Translations under genes and position numbers: made by a program
The notes under the pieces: generated by a model
The model's database searches: none
What the model saw: the letters and a program-made list of their open reading frames with translations, nothing else
Told to the model about the DNA's origin: nothing
DNA from: Camellia lanceoleosa
Taxonomy: Eukaryota; Streptophyta; Magnoliopsida; Ericales; Theaceae
Direction: 5' to 3'
Length of the DNA: 64,000 nucleotides
Assembly (NCBI GenBank): GCA_025200525.1
Contig: CM045761.1
Span: forward strand, 139,564,223 to 139,628,222
Shown: in pieces, positions 33,049 through 43,659 of the stretch
Position numbering within the stretch: position 1 is the stretch's first letter
Layout of the letters: each line of letters begins with the position of its first letter

Positions 33049-34507
33049 TGTGTTTTCTCTTTTTAGTTTTTTTTTGGGTTTCTGTGTATTTTTTTTTAGA
33101 AAAAAATGTGTGCGTGTTCGTTTTTTGTCTTGCTTTGTTTAAAAAATAAAAAATAAAAACCCAAAAAGATTTTCTTAGTATGGTTTTGCAAGCTTGAAAT
33201 TTGTGAGATGTCCTTGGTGCATATTGGAATTGATGAGAATATCCATTACATGTTAACATGTGTGTGCTTTCTCTGGTCATTACTCATTTTGGAGTGTGTG
33301 TTCTTTGATTAGTATGTCTCATTCTGTACACACTCTTGGATTAGCAAATATCGGAGTCTTCCGACTTAGTGTTTTTTTTTCATGGACTTCTGGCATTGTA
33401 TCTTTTGCTTTTCTAGAGGAATTGACCTATACTAGCATATCATGGGTGATGTTGAGTCTCTTAACCATCTTCCATCTTTTTGCATCTCCACGGCTTTCCC
33501 CTCTATTCTTTGTAATTCAGCCATGAGGAAAAGGCTACCTCAGAGTCACCAACCAGGCCATCCTTATTATATCCATGCTTCACTGGTTCGGTTTCCATAC
33601 TCTTGAGCGTGTCAGCCGCCGATGAGTGTGCAAAAGAAAAGAAAAAAGAAGAAAAACTATGCAAAAGAAAGAAAAAAATGTGCAAAAAAAAGAAAAGAAA
33701 AAATGTGCAAAAGACAGAAAAGAAAAAAATGTGAAAAAGAAAAAAAAAAAAAGGATTCATTGATTGAGGGGGAGCCTCCGCCTTTACTCACCAAATACCC
33801 CTTGATTCCTAGTGGTTTGACTTTCCTCGGTTGTGCTGAGATTCTCTTGTCGGAGGTTCAACTTTTATATCACTACTAGGATTTGAATCTTGTGTTTGTC
33901 GAACTCCAAGAGTCACACACACACTTTTTCTCATGGGATCTATGCTTTTCACATAATGCATCACTTTCTTTTATGAGGAATCTTCTAGAGGCTGTGCACA
34001 TTGTGTTTTCTTGTAATAGTGCTTCTTGGATAATCTTGTGTGTTTCAAGGTACAAATAAAAAATTCCTTGCTTGCTTCACCATATTATTTTTGTCAGTTT
34101 GTTCTTGTTCTTTGTTTTTAGTGAGAGGGAGTTTGGCTCATCTTGACTTTTGTTGGTTAATAATCTTGCTTTGGTTGCTTGAGAAAGTTGTTTTTCATGT
34201 GTCTTAGGATTTCATGTTTTTATGCCATGTGTCGGGTTCAGGTTTTCATGCTACATGTTCTTAAAATCTCCAAAGTTGCATCTGCATGTTATTCATGTTT
34301 TTCATCTCATGTTTCAAGATAGTCTTATATTGTTTTTCATATACTCTTGTGGGACTAATATTTGTTTGGGAGATTGTGGCACTGATAGTTGTTTTGCAGA
34401 TCCTGACCTTGAAAAAGAAGTTTGTTTTTGTTGGATGTAATGGGTTGGGGTGATTAGGATTTTATTTGTTAGATGTGTTTTGTCACGACATTGCTAAAGG
34501 GGGAGAT
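33049..34507 (+). other. Post-pol spacer of the left unit with polypurine tract
   Basis: Non-coding. Blocks match the spacer after RNase H in the right unit: 'gaggaattgacctatact' at 33416 and 39369, 'catatcatgggtgatgtt' at 33438 and 39391, and the A-rich run plus 'gagggggagc' at 33766 and 39637. It ends with AAAGGGGGAGAT immediately before LTR-B, a standard polypurine tract. An A-rich low-complexity run occupies 33630-33757. ORF3 is missing from this unit. Confidence 0.75.
34495..34506 (+). promoter_or_regulatory. Polypurine tract before LTR-B
   Basis: AAAGGGGGAGAT, the same 12 bases as the tract at 42591-42602 before LTR-C. It shows that LTR-B also sits as a 3' LTR relative to the left unit. 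Confidence 0.8.
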
Positions 34508-35648
34508 TGTTAGGTTTTTATTCTTGGCAACCCCGTTTGACAAAACTCCTTTCAGATGTATTTATTTTTGCACTTTTATTTCAGTGAGGCCTTGAGTTTA
34601 TTAGATGCGAATCCAAATCCGAATCGAGCCATGCAGAGAAGTTTGTGATGTTAATGCTTTCAAGATTGCATTCAAAATTGCCTGTCCGTTCATGTTATAC
34701 TTTTCAAGATTTTCCAGTTTTGGCCTTCCCGCTCGAGCGGGGAAATGGGCGTTCGAGCGGGGTTTGCGAGCTCACAGCATCTCTGCGTTGGATGAAAAAT
34801 ACTGGATGGTGTGATTCCCCGCTCGATCGGGGAAACGGACGCTCGAGCGGGGAGCCTATATGAAATCACAAATTTTGAAGTCTCCGCTCAAGCGGGAAGA
34901 CCCACGCTCAAGCGGACCGCGCGATCCCAGATTTCCAGATTCATTATGGAGTTGGTTTTCTTCTAAAACAAGGTTTATTTTGGGTTTCTATAAGAAGTGG
35001 GATCACTTTGGAGTTCTACAAGAAGTTGGTTTTCTTCAAACAAGAAGTTGGTTTTCTTTCCCAACTGGGATTACTATTGCATCTCTATAAGTAGTTGGTT
35101 TTCTCCCAAAACTAGACTACTCAATTATTCCTCCAGATCTTCTTTTTGGATCTTAAAGGTTTATATCTGGGGATTATTTTTTGTTATTTTCTTTGATGTC
35201 TTATTGAGTATTCAAACTCATGGTTTAAAGAGTGTACATCAAAGGTTTGTTTGTTTGTTCTACAAAAGAGAGAGTTGTTCTTCAGTTGTGAATTCTGAAG
35301 AATTCGAGCCTGAAGCTTTGGAGGGAATCCGGAGTGTCTCATCGTAAAGACAATTCCGTCTTTGAAGATGGGGTTGGAAGAGGCACATAGAGGTTTGTTC
35401 AATTAGGCGTTGTGAATTCGCTAGATAATTGAGAGTGATACCTGTGTAATTCCTTTATATCTTCTTAGTGGATTGTTCTTGTGGTCATTGCTGTGGTTTT
35501 GATCACAATTGGAAGGTGTCCAATTGTGGTTTTTCCACGTAAATTCTTTGTGTCTCTTTTTCTTGATTGTTTGATTGGGATTGTTATATTCTGCTTAAAA
35601 TTGATACATAATCACAAATCAACATCTAGGAGGTTTCTAGATTTTTCA
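34508..35648 (+). repeat. LTR-B (internal LTR of the composite element)
   Basis: 1,141 bp, TGTTAGGTTT...GATTTTTCA, with a polypurine tract on the left and a primer site on the right. It is clearly diverged from LTR-A/C but shares the promoter layout: CGCTCGAGCG-type doublets at 34730/34750, 34820/34840 and 34885/34905. Imperfect repeats of 'agaagttggttttctt' fill 34951-35115. It serves as 3' end of the left unit and 5' end of the right unit. Confidence 0.88.
34730..34914. repeat. CTCGAG doublets in LTR-B, exact 20-bp spacing
   Basis: Starts are 34730/34750, 34820/34840 and 34885/34905. Several copies carry one substitution (CGTTCGAGCG, CGCTCGATCG, CGCTCAAGCG), yet all three doublets keep the 20-bp distance. 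Confidence 0.92.
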
Positions 35649-35650
35649 AT

Positions 35651-35662
35651 TGGTATCAGAGC
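35651..35662 (+). promoter_or_regulatory. Primer-binding site after LTR-B
   Basis: TGGTATCAGAGC, 2 bp after LTR-B, identical to the site after LTR-A. A composite RNA starting in LTR-A would therefore carry two primer sites. Confidence 0.9.
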
Positions 35663-35718
35663 AGGTCACTCTTTGTTTTTTCAAAACTATAGGAGTGTGA
35701 TTTTGTGTGACTAGTTTC

Positions 35719-38700
35719 ATGGATTCTATTCGTGAAGGTAACTCGACTCATAGACCCCCTTTACTAGACGGTACAAACTATTCTTATTGGAAAGCTCGTA
35801 TGAGAGCATTTTTAAAATCCATCGATGAGAAAGTTTGGCACTCCGTTGTCTTTGGGTGGAGTGAACCTATTGTCACCGTAGATGGCATTGATATTCCTAA
35901 ACCCCTTGATAAATGGAACACCAAGACTAAAAAGATTTGGGTTAGAAAAGATGATTTGACTTGTTTTGTTGCTCACACTGCTCTAAAAGCACGTGACTCA
36001 CACATGTGGTATCTTGATAGTGGGTGCTCTCGTCATATGTCCGGTAACAAACCCTACTTCACCTCCCTTGAAAAATATGAAGGAGGAATTGTTACCTTTG
36101 GAGATGGCGGCACTTCTAGAGTCATTGGTAAGGGCTCTATAAGTGTTGCTGGTCTTCCCAAGCTAGATAATGCCTTACTTGTTGATGGCCTTAAAGCTAA
36201 TCTTTTGAGCATTAGTCAAATGTGTGATTCCCATCATGAAGTATTGTTTTCAAAAGATAAATGTGAAATTTTGGATAAAAAAGGAAATACTGTTTTACAT
36301 GGGGTTCGCACATCTGATAACTGCTATGGGATTCTTACTACTAATGATCTCACTTGTCATTCTGCCATCATAAGTAACATTGATCTGTGGCATCAAAGAT
36401 TAGGTCACATGAATTTCAAAGACCTAACTAAGATAGCCAACAAAGAACTTGTTAGAGGAGTACCTAAACTGGGTAAGAATTTGAGCCATGTGTGTGGACC
36501 ATGTCAGCTTGGCAAGCAAACCCGTGCTCCGCACAAAAAGGTGGAAAGCTTTTCAACCAAACGTCCTCTTGAATTAGTTCATATGGATTTAATGGGTCCT
36601 ACTACCGAAAGCATTGGAGGTAAAAGATACATTTTTTTAACTGTTGATGATTTTACTCGTTTCTCATGGGTAAATTTTTTAAGGGAAAAATCTGATACGT
36701 TTGATGCTTTCTAGGCTTTAGTCCTTAAAATCCAAAATGAACAGGGTGTTTCCATTGGGCGTATCATAAGAATCCGAACTGATCATGGTCGTGAATTTGA
36801 AAATAGTTCGTTTTCGGATTTTTGTGATATGCATGGAATTCAGCATGAGTTTTCTGCACCTATTACTCCACAACAAAATGGAGTGGTTGAGAGGAAGAAC
36901 AGAGTTGTTCAAGAAATGGCTAGGGTCATGCTCCTTAGTAAGAGTCTTCCTCCAAAGTTTTGGGCCGAAGCCTTAAATACAGCTGTTTATGTCATAAATC
37001 GTGTGTATTTAAGGCCCGGCACTTTACAAACTCCTTATGAATTGTGGAAGGGTATGAAACCTAATGTAAAATACTTCAAAACTTTTGGGAGTAAGTGTTA
37101 CATCTTCAAAGATAGAGAGCCCTTGGGCACATTTGACTCCCGAAGTGATGAAGGTATTTTCCTAGGGTATTCAACCAACAGTAGGGCTTTTCGAGTCTAT
37201 AACCTGCGAACTTCATCATTAATGGAATCTATCAATGTGGTTATAGATGACACAGTTCACCTACTTCAAAGAACAAATGAGGATGACAATTGTGAGTTTC
37301 CAAGCTTGGATACTGAACCACAAAATCAAGGAGAAGCTGCGGCTCAATCACAAGAAATTGTTACAACACCATCCTCACAGGTAAGTTCAAGTCCAAAGAG
37401 TGCTCAAAAGAACAGCACTATTGTTCCTCCTGTCACCCAAAGTCCTGAACTTAAACCATCAGCAAGGGTGAAACTGAATCATCCAGTTCAACAGGTAATT
37501 GGGAGTGTTTCAGATCGAATGACAACCCGAAGACAGATTCGGGATGAGGTATCACATATGTGTTATGTTTCATTGATTGAACCTAAGAATGTTAAAGAGG
37601 CCTTGCTAGATGATAGTTGGGTTAATGCTATGCATGAATAATTAGGTCAATTTGAACGTAACAAAGTTTGGACTCTTGTTCCCAGACCTAGAGACATAAA
37701 TGTGATAGGTACCAAGTGGATCTTTAAAAATAAATCTGATGAGAATGGTACTGTTGTTAGGAATAAAGCTAGGTTGGTTGCTCAAGGCTACACACAAGTA
37801 GAGGGTATTGACTATGATGAGACGTTTGCCCCAGTTGTACGTCTCGAATCCATTCGCATTTTACTTGGTGTTGCTTGTTTTCTTGGCTTTAAATTGTTTC
37901 AAATGGATGTGAAAAGTGCTTTTCTGAATGGGTACTTAAAAGAAGAGGCATATGTTGAGCAACCAAAAGGGTTTGAGGACCCTAAATGTCCTAATCATGT
38001 CTACAAGTTAGACAAGGCTTTGTATGGATTGAAACAAGCCCCTCGGGCTTGGTATGATAGGCTTACTACCTTTCTTCTTGATAATGATTTTCAAAGGGGT
38101 AGTGTGGATAAGACATTATTTGTGAAACATACTAAGTCTCATATTCTTGTTGCTCGAGATATATGTTGATGATATTGTGTTTGGTTCCACTCTTGATCAT
38201 CTTGTGAAATATTTTTGATTGCATGACACATGAGTTTGAGATGAGCATGATGGGAGAGTTGTCTTATTTTTGGGTCTCCAAATTAAATGCAGTCTCCTTC
38301 GTATATTTGTTTCTCACCTAAGTATGCTAAGAATCTTGTGTCAAAGTTTGGTCTTGAGTCCGCCAAACATGCCCAAGACTCCCATGAGCACCATCTTCAC
38401 CTTTCCAAAGATTCCTCTGGTATTGATGTTGATCCTACCCTTTATAGGAGTATGATAGGAGTCTTTGTATCTCACACCACCGTCGTCGATATTTCCTTCA
38501 TGTCGGTGTTTGTGCTCGTTACCAAGCCATCCTAAAGAGTCTCACCTTCTTGCGGTAAAACGATCATCAAGTATGTTAATGGGACCTTGGGGTATGGGGT
38601 TTGGTTTTCCACGATACTACAAAGAAATTATCGGTTTTTCCGATGCCGAGGCGGTGTCTTGATGATAGGAAAAGTACATCCGGGGTGTTTTTACCTTGGG

Positions 38701-39082
38701 AATAACTGGTTTCTTGGCATAGTAAAAGCAAAATGCTATCTCTCTCTCTTCATCACCGAGGTGAATACATTGTCAGGGGAGTTGTTGTGCCCAAATGTTG
38801 TGGATGAAGCAAATGCTTCATGATTATGGAATAGAATGTAACACTCTCACTCTTTTTTGTGATAACACAAGTGCCATAAACATTTCAAAAAATCCTGTCC
38901 AACACTCTCGCACGAAACACATTGACATCCGTCATCATTTTATTCGAGAGTTAGTGGACGAAGGCCTTGTTGTTTTGGAACATGTTTCTACTGAGCATCA
39001 AAAAGCTGATATTTTTACAAAACCCCTTGATCTTCTTCGATTTGAGTATCTTAGAAAGACCTTGGGAGTAATGTCTCAGTAA
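35719..39082 (+). pseudogene. pol: SIRE-type pol fused to a gag stub (protease, integrase, RT, RNase H)
   Basis: ATG at 35719 opens the same gag N-terminus as at 31093. After residue about 68 ('PKPLDKWNT') it jumps in frame to 'KTKKIWVRK', removing most of gag including the zinc knuckle. Then come the protease motif WYLDSGCSRHMSG (about 36007), the integrase H2C2 region ('HQRLGHMNF' ... 'CGPCQLGKQ'), and the integrase core with D ('HMDLMGP'), D ('RTDHGREFE') and E ('VVERKNR'). RT follows from 'WIFKNK' with '[13 protein letters not shown]' and '[14 protein letters not shown]'. Stops interrupt it at 36712 and 37639. A one-base insertion near 38155 lies just before YVDD (about 38162). From 38200 to 38790 several indels break RT/RNase H. 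The C-terminus (38795-39082, 'SRTKHIDIRHHFIRE', 'QKADIFTKPL') is readable. As it stands it cannot encode a full Pol. Confidence 0.92.
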
Positions 39083-40048
39083 CTAGGTTGTTTCTTGTGA
39101 GGTGAGTGTGAGTGGTTGGCTTACTGTTCTTGGATGTGATAATCTATGACTGAGTTCTGATATATTTGCATCAAATTTTATATGAACACTGCTCATGTTG
39201 CATACAAGATCTTTTTCATGTTTGTTCATAGCTCATTCTGAATGCCCATACTCATTTACTTCATGATCTCATTCTGTACACATCTTTGAGATAAACTGTT
39301 GCAGGGGTTTCCGCACAAGTGATCAAAGTTCTCTATGGACCACTGACAGTGTTTCTTGTACTCTTTCAGAGGAATTGACCTATACTGGTATATCATGGGT
39401 GATGTTAAGTTTCTTAACCATCTACCATCCTATTTCACTTCCATGGTTTCTCCCTCAGTACATGATTTCCGGGCATTAGGAAAAGGCTACCTCAGAGGCA
39501 CCAACCAGGCCATCCTATTGATTTCATTCTTCTCTGGTTGGTCTCCATACTCTTGAGCGTGTATGCCACCAGTGAGTGCCCACAAGAAAGAAAGAAAAGT
39601 TTAAAAAAAAAAAAAAAAAAAAGGAATCATTGTCTGAGGGGGAGCTTCCGCATTTACTCAACAAATACCCCGTGATTCCTAGTGGTTTGACTTTTCTTTG
39701 TGATGGTCAGTTACACTTGTTGGAGGTCCAGCCATCAGATCACTACGAGGATTAACTCTAGCTTTGTGGCTCTCAAGGATTGCACACACACACATTCTTT
39801 TTATGAGCACTCATGTGTGTTTTTGAGTTATGCATTCTCATGATGCGTGTGGCTTTGATTTAAATACTATCTGTTTCATTCATGAGCTTGTGTTTCATCT
39901 CTTTTCTCAATTTTTCAGGACTCAGAATTGATGGATACTCTTGTCCTTGTGGAATAGTATGTCACCTGGTCATCTTACCTATTACAGGACATCCTAGGTG
40001 TTTTTATTTCATTTAAAAAAAATATATATATATGTTTTTTTTTGTCCC
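39083..40048 (+). other. Spacer between RNase H and ORF3
   Basis: Non-coding, homologous to 33175-34080. It includes an A-run (39602-39622) and a 'gagggggagc' purine tract (39637-39646). Nothing else is recognised. Confidence 0.65.
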
Positions 40049-40210
40049 CGCTCGAGCGGACCTTTTCACGCTCGAGCGTGGTTTTGTGGGTTGCCGTACT
40101 TTTTGCAGTTCTGGTTTTGATATTTTTCCGCTCGATCGTCCTTCTTTACGCTCGAGCGCGCTTGTTCATAGTTTGTCTTCCGCTCGAGCGTCAAACCCTA
40201 AGCTCGAGCG
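40049..40210. repeat. CGCTCGAGCG doublets upstream of ORF3, exact 20-bp spacing
   Basis: Palindromes start at 40049/40069, 40129/40149 (first is CGCTCGATCG) and 40181/40201 (second is AGCTCGAGCG). Three doublets, each 20 bp apart, as in the LTRs. This array is internal to the element, not in an LTR, and sits about 10 bp before a TATA-like GTATTTATTT (40219). Confidence 0.92.
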
Positions 40211-40366
40211 GACTGTGTTTTGTATTTATTTCCCCCCTTCGACCTTTGAGTCACTTTTGGCCTTTCAACTTCGTCTCTTCCTAGGGCTTTGGCGACATTG
40301 GCGATTCAGTCCTTCTTCTTCTGTCGTGATCTAGGTTTGGTTTGATTCTTCTTCCCATTGCCTCAG
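40211..40366 (+). promoter_or_regulatory. Probable promoter and first leader exon of ORF3
   Basis: A TATA-like TATTTATTT (40220) is followed by a C/T-rich leader of plant type and ends at a donor CCTCAG|GTAC (exon end 40366). It is inferred from sequence style and from the flanking palindrome array and intron. Confidence 0.4.
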
Positions 40367-40941
40367 GTACATTTCTATTTCTCCTTCCCTTGGTTTGTCT
40401 CCCTGTTTTGGCTTTAGTTTATTCGGTGTTTGGGTTGTTTGTGTCAGTTGGTTCTTGAGTCGGTGTGTTGAGTTTGTTTGTGTTGCTCGTGTTTTAGTTT
40501 TTATTGATGGTTGTTTGCTAGTTGTTTAATCAATCCTTCCTCTCTTAGGGTTTTTCTATTTTAGGTTTTTAGCTATGTTGTATTTTGGGTTTCTTTTTGG
40601 GGGTTTTTTGATAGTATGTTGTGGTATGTTTGTTTTGGGGATATTTGCCCCTCCATGTGATCTCATGCTTGTGTATCTTTGGATTTTGCTTCATGGTTGT
40701 GACTTAGGGATTATGCTACATTGTCTAACTGAGAGTTGGTTGCCATAATTTCCTGCTGCCATATTTTCATTTTTTGATCTTTGTTTGGTAGTTTCTTCGA
40801 TTTCTGGATATCATATATTGTGTCATTCTGATTCCGTTGATTATTACTGTATATTGCCCTAATGAACTAATGTTTGTTATCTCTTGGCTTCATTGGTTTT
40901 GTTCTTTGGTTTTGGGTTGGGGGTTTATGTGTCTTGTTTAG
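40367..40941 (+). other. Probable 5' UTR intron of ORF3
   Basis: 575 bp, T-rich, with GT at 40367 and the acceptor TTGTTTAG ending at 40941, 2 bp before the ATG at 40944. There is no coding content. Confidence 0.45.
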
Positions 40942-40943
40942 CC

Positions 40944-42078
40944 ATGTCCGCTCCCAAACGTCGTAAGTCGACGGCATCTCGCCCTTCTTATAACACCGAG
41001 CGCTTTCCCTCAGCTGAAAAAGCTAAGTTATTTCGTGAGTCCTACCATTCTCGTTCCATACACCTTGAACGTAATGTTCATCCATCTACCTTTGAGTCTC
41101 TCTCTATCCGGTCTTTATTTGATCCCCTGGGAGGTGATAGGGTTCTTTTGTTCTCTGGGCCACAAAACCTTACTTGGATTCGGGAGTTTTACTGTAATAT
41201 GCATAGTCTTGATGATATAGGTCCTTCTTTTAAGACCTGGGTGCGATCCAAAGAAATCTGTCCACCGATGTTATTCATGAGCTTTTAGGGATTTGTCATA
41301 GATCACCTATTTTTTATCCCTTTCCCGTCCCATCTCGTCCCACTTGTAATTTTGATGAGGTTGCTCAGACTCTGTGTGGTTCTTCTCGTTCTTGGCCTTC
41401 AGGTTCTTTGATTAAACAGCACGAACTTCTACCTCAATTTCGTTTGCTCAATTTGATAATGTGTGCTAATGTCCTTGTTACCACCCATAGTTCTGAAGTT
41501 AAGCCAGACCAAGGTTTTATTCTTGAGTGTGTTGCCCACAACCGACCCATAGACCTTGCCACCCTCATCATTCAGAAGATGGTTGCAGCTTTTGAGCGCA
41601 CCAATCTTGGTTTACCATATGGTTGCCTCATCAATCGCCTGTTAACCAAATTTGACATTCCTACATTTGATGAGGACGAGTTTGCTTCCCCGACACGCCC
41701 ATTTACTAAGAAGACTGTTTCCCAGAGTCAGTCTCATATTAGGGGTTTAAATGCAGTCTGGTCGGTCTGTGTCCTAGTGCAATTGCAGCCTGCAGTAGGA
41801 GGCCGAGTATGATCTTGCGGCCGGTGGTGATCTTGGTGAGGGGAGCAGATCCTCCTGCTCAGACACTTCGTGGTCGGGCCACCTTAGAGCGCTCCCTTGG
41901 TTCACGATTTGACCATCTTGAGGAGAGGATGGATATTTTTGAGGCTCGCCTCACGGATCTTGAGACTACTTCAGATGCCCGGTTCCGTGCTTTGGAGGCT
42001 TCTTCCGAGCGGATTGAGGGTTCTGTTGACCAGATTTTGGCTTTCCTTCGGCTGCAGACTCCGCCCCCGGCTCCTTGA
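40944..42078 (+). pseudogene. ORF3: plant transposon domain protein with C-terminal coiled coil, two frameshifts
   Basis: ATG at 40944 ('MSAPKRRKSTASRPSYN', basic N-terminus). 'LTWIREFYCNMHSLDD' and 'FKTWVRSKEI' match the plant 'putative transposon protein' domain as I remember it (PF20167-like). A frameshift near 41262 leads to the frame with 'IHELLGIC', 'LIKQHELLPQFRLLNLIM' and 'CLINRLLTKFDIP' (to about 41760). A second shift near 41800 gives the last 80 residues, which form a heptad-rich coiled coil ('LEERMDIFEARLTDLETT') ending at 42078. It occupies the position of the env-like ORF of SIRE elements, but I see no signal peptide or transmembrane segment. Its function is unknown. It has its own palindrome array, leader and intron upstream. 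Confidence 0.75.
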
Positions 42079-42602
42079 CCTTGGATCGTTGTATTTCCTC
42101 CCGGCCAAAAAGGGGGAGTGATGGTATGATGGTACAGTTTTTGATACATGGTACAGTTTTTGATACAGTACAGTTCTTAATACATGTTGGATGGAATCAT
42201 TTGATACAGTACAGTTGGATGGTACAGGATGGTATAGTTTTTGGTTTCTTGATCCTTGAAACAGTTTTTTTTTATATTTTTGCTATATGTTTGTGGATGG
42301 ATCATGTTTTATGATGGATTTGTTTTACTATTTAATTCTTTCCACAAATTTTTGGTTGGCTTGTGTTTCGTTGTTCTTTTTCAGGCTCATTGTACTCGCG
42401 CATGTTTGGTTGTGGATTGTTGCATATTGGTTCATGAGTTGGCACTTGATTTCATCAGTTGGGACTTGCTTTTAGACTAGTTTGTTCAGAATTGGCAAAT
42501 TGTTTTTAGACTAGTTTAGAATCTTGTTTTAGTTCTTTTGTGTTTTTGATTAGGAAAACTGTTTTAGAATGGTTTTGTCCGGGATTTGACAAAGGGGGAG
42601 AT
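42079..42602 (+). other. 3' spacer with short repeats and polypurine tract
   Basis: A purine tract AAAAAGGGGGAG (42106-42117) follows ORF3. 42125-42245 contains five or so copies of 'gatacagtacagtt' / 'ggtacagtttttgata'. The region ends with AAAGGGGGAGAT (42591-42602) before LTR-C. Confidence 0.7.
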
Positions 42603-43532
42603 TGTTAGGACCCTTTGTTGTCAAAATCCGTGCATCAAAACCAAGGTTGTGAGTTGTGGAAGTTTTCCAAGTTTTCATAGTTTTGTCGCCCCGCTCGAGC
42701 GGGGAAAGTAACGCTCGAGCGGGGATTGCAAGCCCTCAGCATTTTCTGCGAAGACTGACAAGATTCTGGATGGAGTGATTCCCCGCTCGAGCGGGGCAAT
42801 GGACGCTCGAGCGGGAAGGCTATATGAGTTGCAATTCTTGAAGTCTCCGCTCGAGCGGGAAGACCCACGCTCGAGCGGACCGCGCGATGACAGTTTCTAT
42901 AAATTCGCAGATTGGGTCTTTTTCAAGTACGACTTTTCCTAGATCTGTTTAGGGTTTTCTAGGGTTTGGATTGAAGTTTTCTTCTGATGTTTTGTGAGTT
43001 TTCTTTGATGTTCTTGAGAGAGTTTTAAACTTATGAGGTAAGATTCATACATCAAAGAGGTTGATACAACATATTCAAGAGAGTTCTCTCTTGGAATCCG
43101 AAAGTTATTACGTAGAGTTTCAAAAGGCGTTTGATACTTTACGGAGTCGTGAGTTCGACAAGTGAAGTTGTGGTGTGGAATCAACTTCAGGATCAATTCC
43201 GTGACGAAGGCGTGGTGAAAGAGTTACAGAAGATTCAGAGTCAAATTGACTGGGTTGGCTCAATTGTATGGTATCCTTGTAATCTTTTAGTTCTTCAGTA
43301 GTGGATTGATCAGTGGCGGTTCGCCCGTGGTTTTTGATTACAATTGAAGGTTCTTCAATTGTGGTTTTTTCCACGTAAAAAATCGTTTGTGTCGATTTAT
43401 TATTTTTTCTTAAAAACAAACAAACTAAAATCACTCTCGTAAGTGTTTGATGATTTTAGGTTGTGTGTTTTGATTTGTTGGGATTTGGAATTCGTTAATC
43501 TTGATCTAATCACGAATCACGTAGAATTTTCA
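42603..43532 (+). repeat. LTR-C (3' LTR of the composite SIRE element)
   Basis: 930 bp. It retains all three doublets (42692/42712, 42784/42804, 42848/42868) and TATAAA at 42898-42903. It ends TTTTCA and is followed by the TSD AAAAC. Confidence 0.92.
42692..42877. repeat. Complete set of three CGCTCGAGCG doublets in LTR-C
   Basis: All six palindromes are perfect 10-mers with starts at 42692, 42712, 42784, 42804, 42848 and 42868. The linkers inside doublets are GGGAAAGTAA, GGGCAATGGA and GGAAGACCCA. Confidence 0.97.
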
Positions 43533-43586
43533 AAAACCATAGACATGCTGCTAAATTTGCCGGCTTATAAAGTTTTTTAATAACAA

Positions 43587-43655
43587 TTGAGATGGGCTGA
43601 AGACTATCATCGTGTTATCATCAAAACAGATTCTACAGAAGCAATCAAAGTTATT
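43587..43655 (+). pseudogene. Scrap of a plant RNase H-like (RVT_3) domain
   Basis: Translation 'LRWAEDYHR' then 'VIIKTDSTEAIKVI' fits the DS-A conserved block of the reverse-transcriptase-associated RNase H domain found in plant LINE-type and host proteins. Only 23 codons remain. The hAT-related DNA starts immediately after it. Confidence 0.45.
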
Positions 43656-43659
43656 TAGG

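Larger units (their letters stand above)
30073..43532 (+). mobile_element. Composite SIRE-type Ty1/copia element with three LTRs, 13.46 kb, TSD AAAAC
   Basis: The outer LTRs (30073-30978 and 42603-43532) begin TGTTAGGACCC and end TTTTCA. They are flanked by AAAAC (30068-30072 and 43533-43537). By eye they differ at about 2% of positions plus one indel of about 26 bp. Inside lies a third, clearly different LTR (34508-35648) with its own primer site. The left unit has LTR-A, full-length gag and then post-pol spacer, with pol missing. The right unit has LTR-B, a gag remnant fused in frame to protease, integrase, RT and RNase H, then ORF3. SIRE assignment follows from the long coiled-coil gag with two zinc knuckles, the 'WYLDSGCSRHMSG' protease motif and the extra 3' ORF. 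Both units carry frameshifts and stops, so the copy is defective. Confidence 0.88.

Noticed and set aside
41859..42149. Minus-strand ORF of 96 residues
   Set aside because: Antisense of the ORF3 coiled-coil segment.
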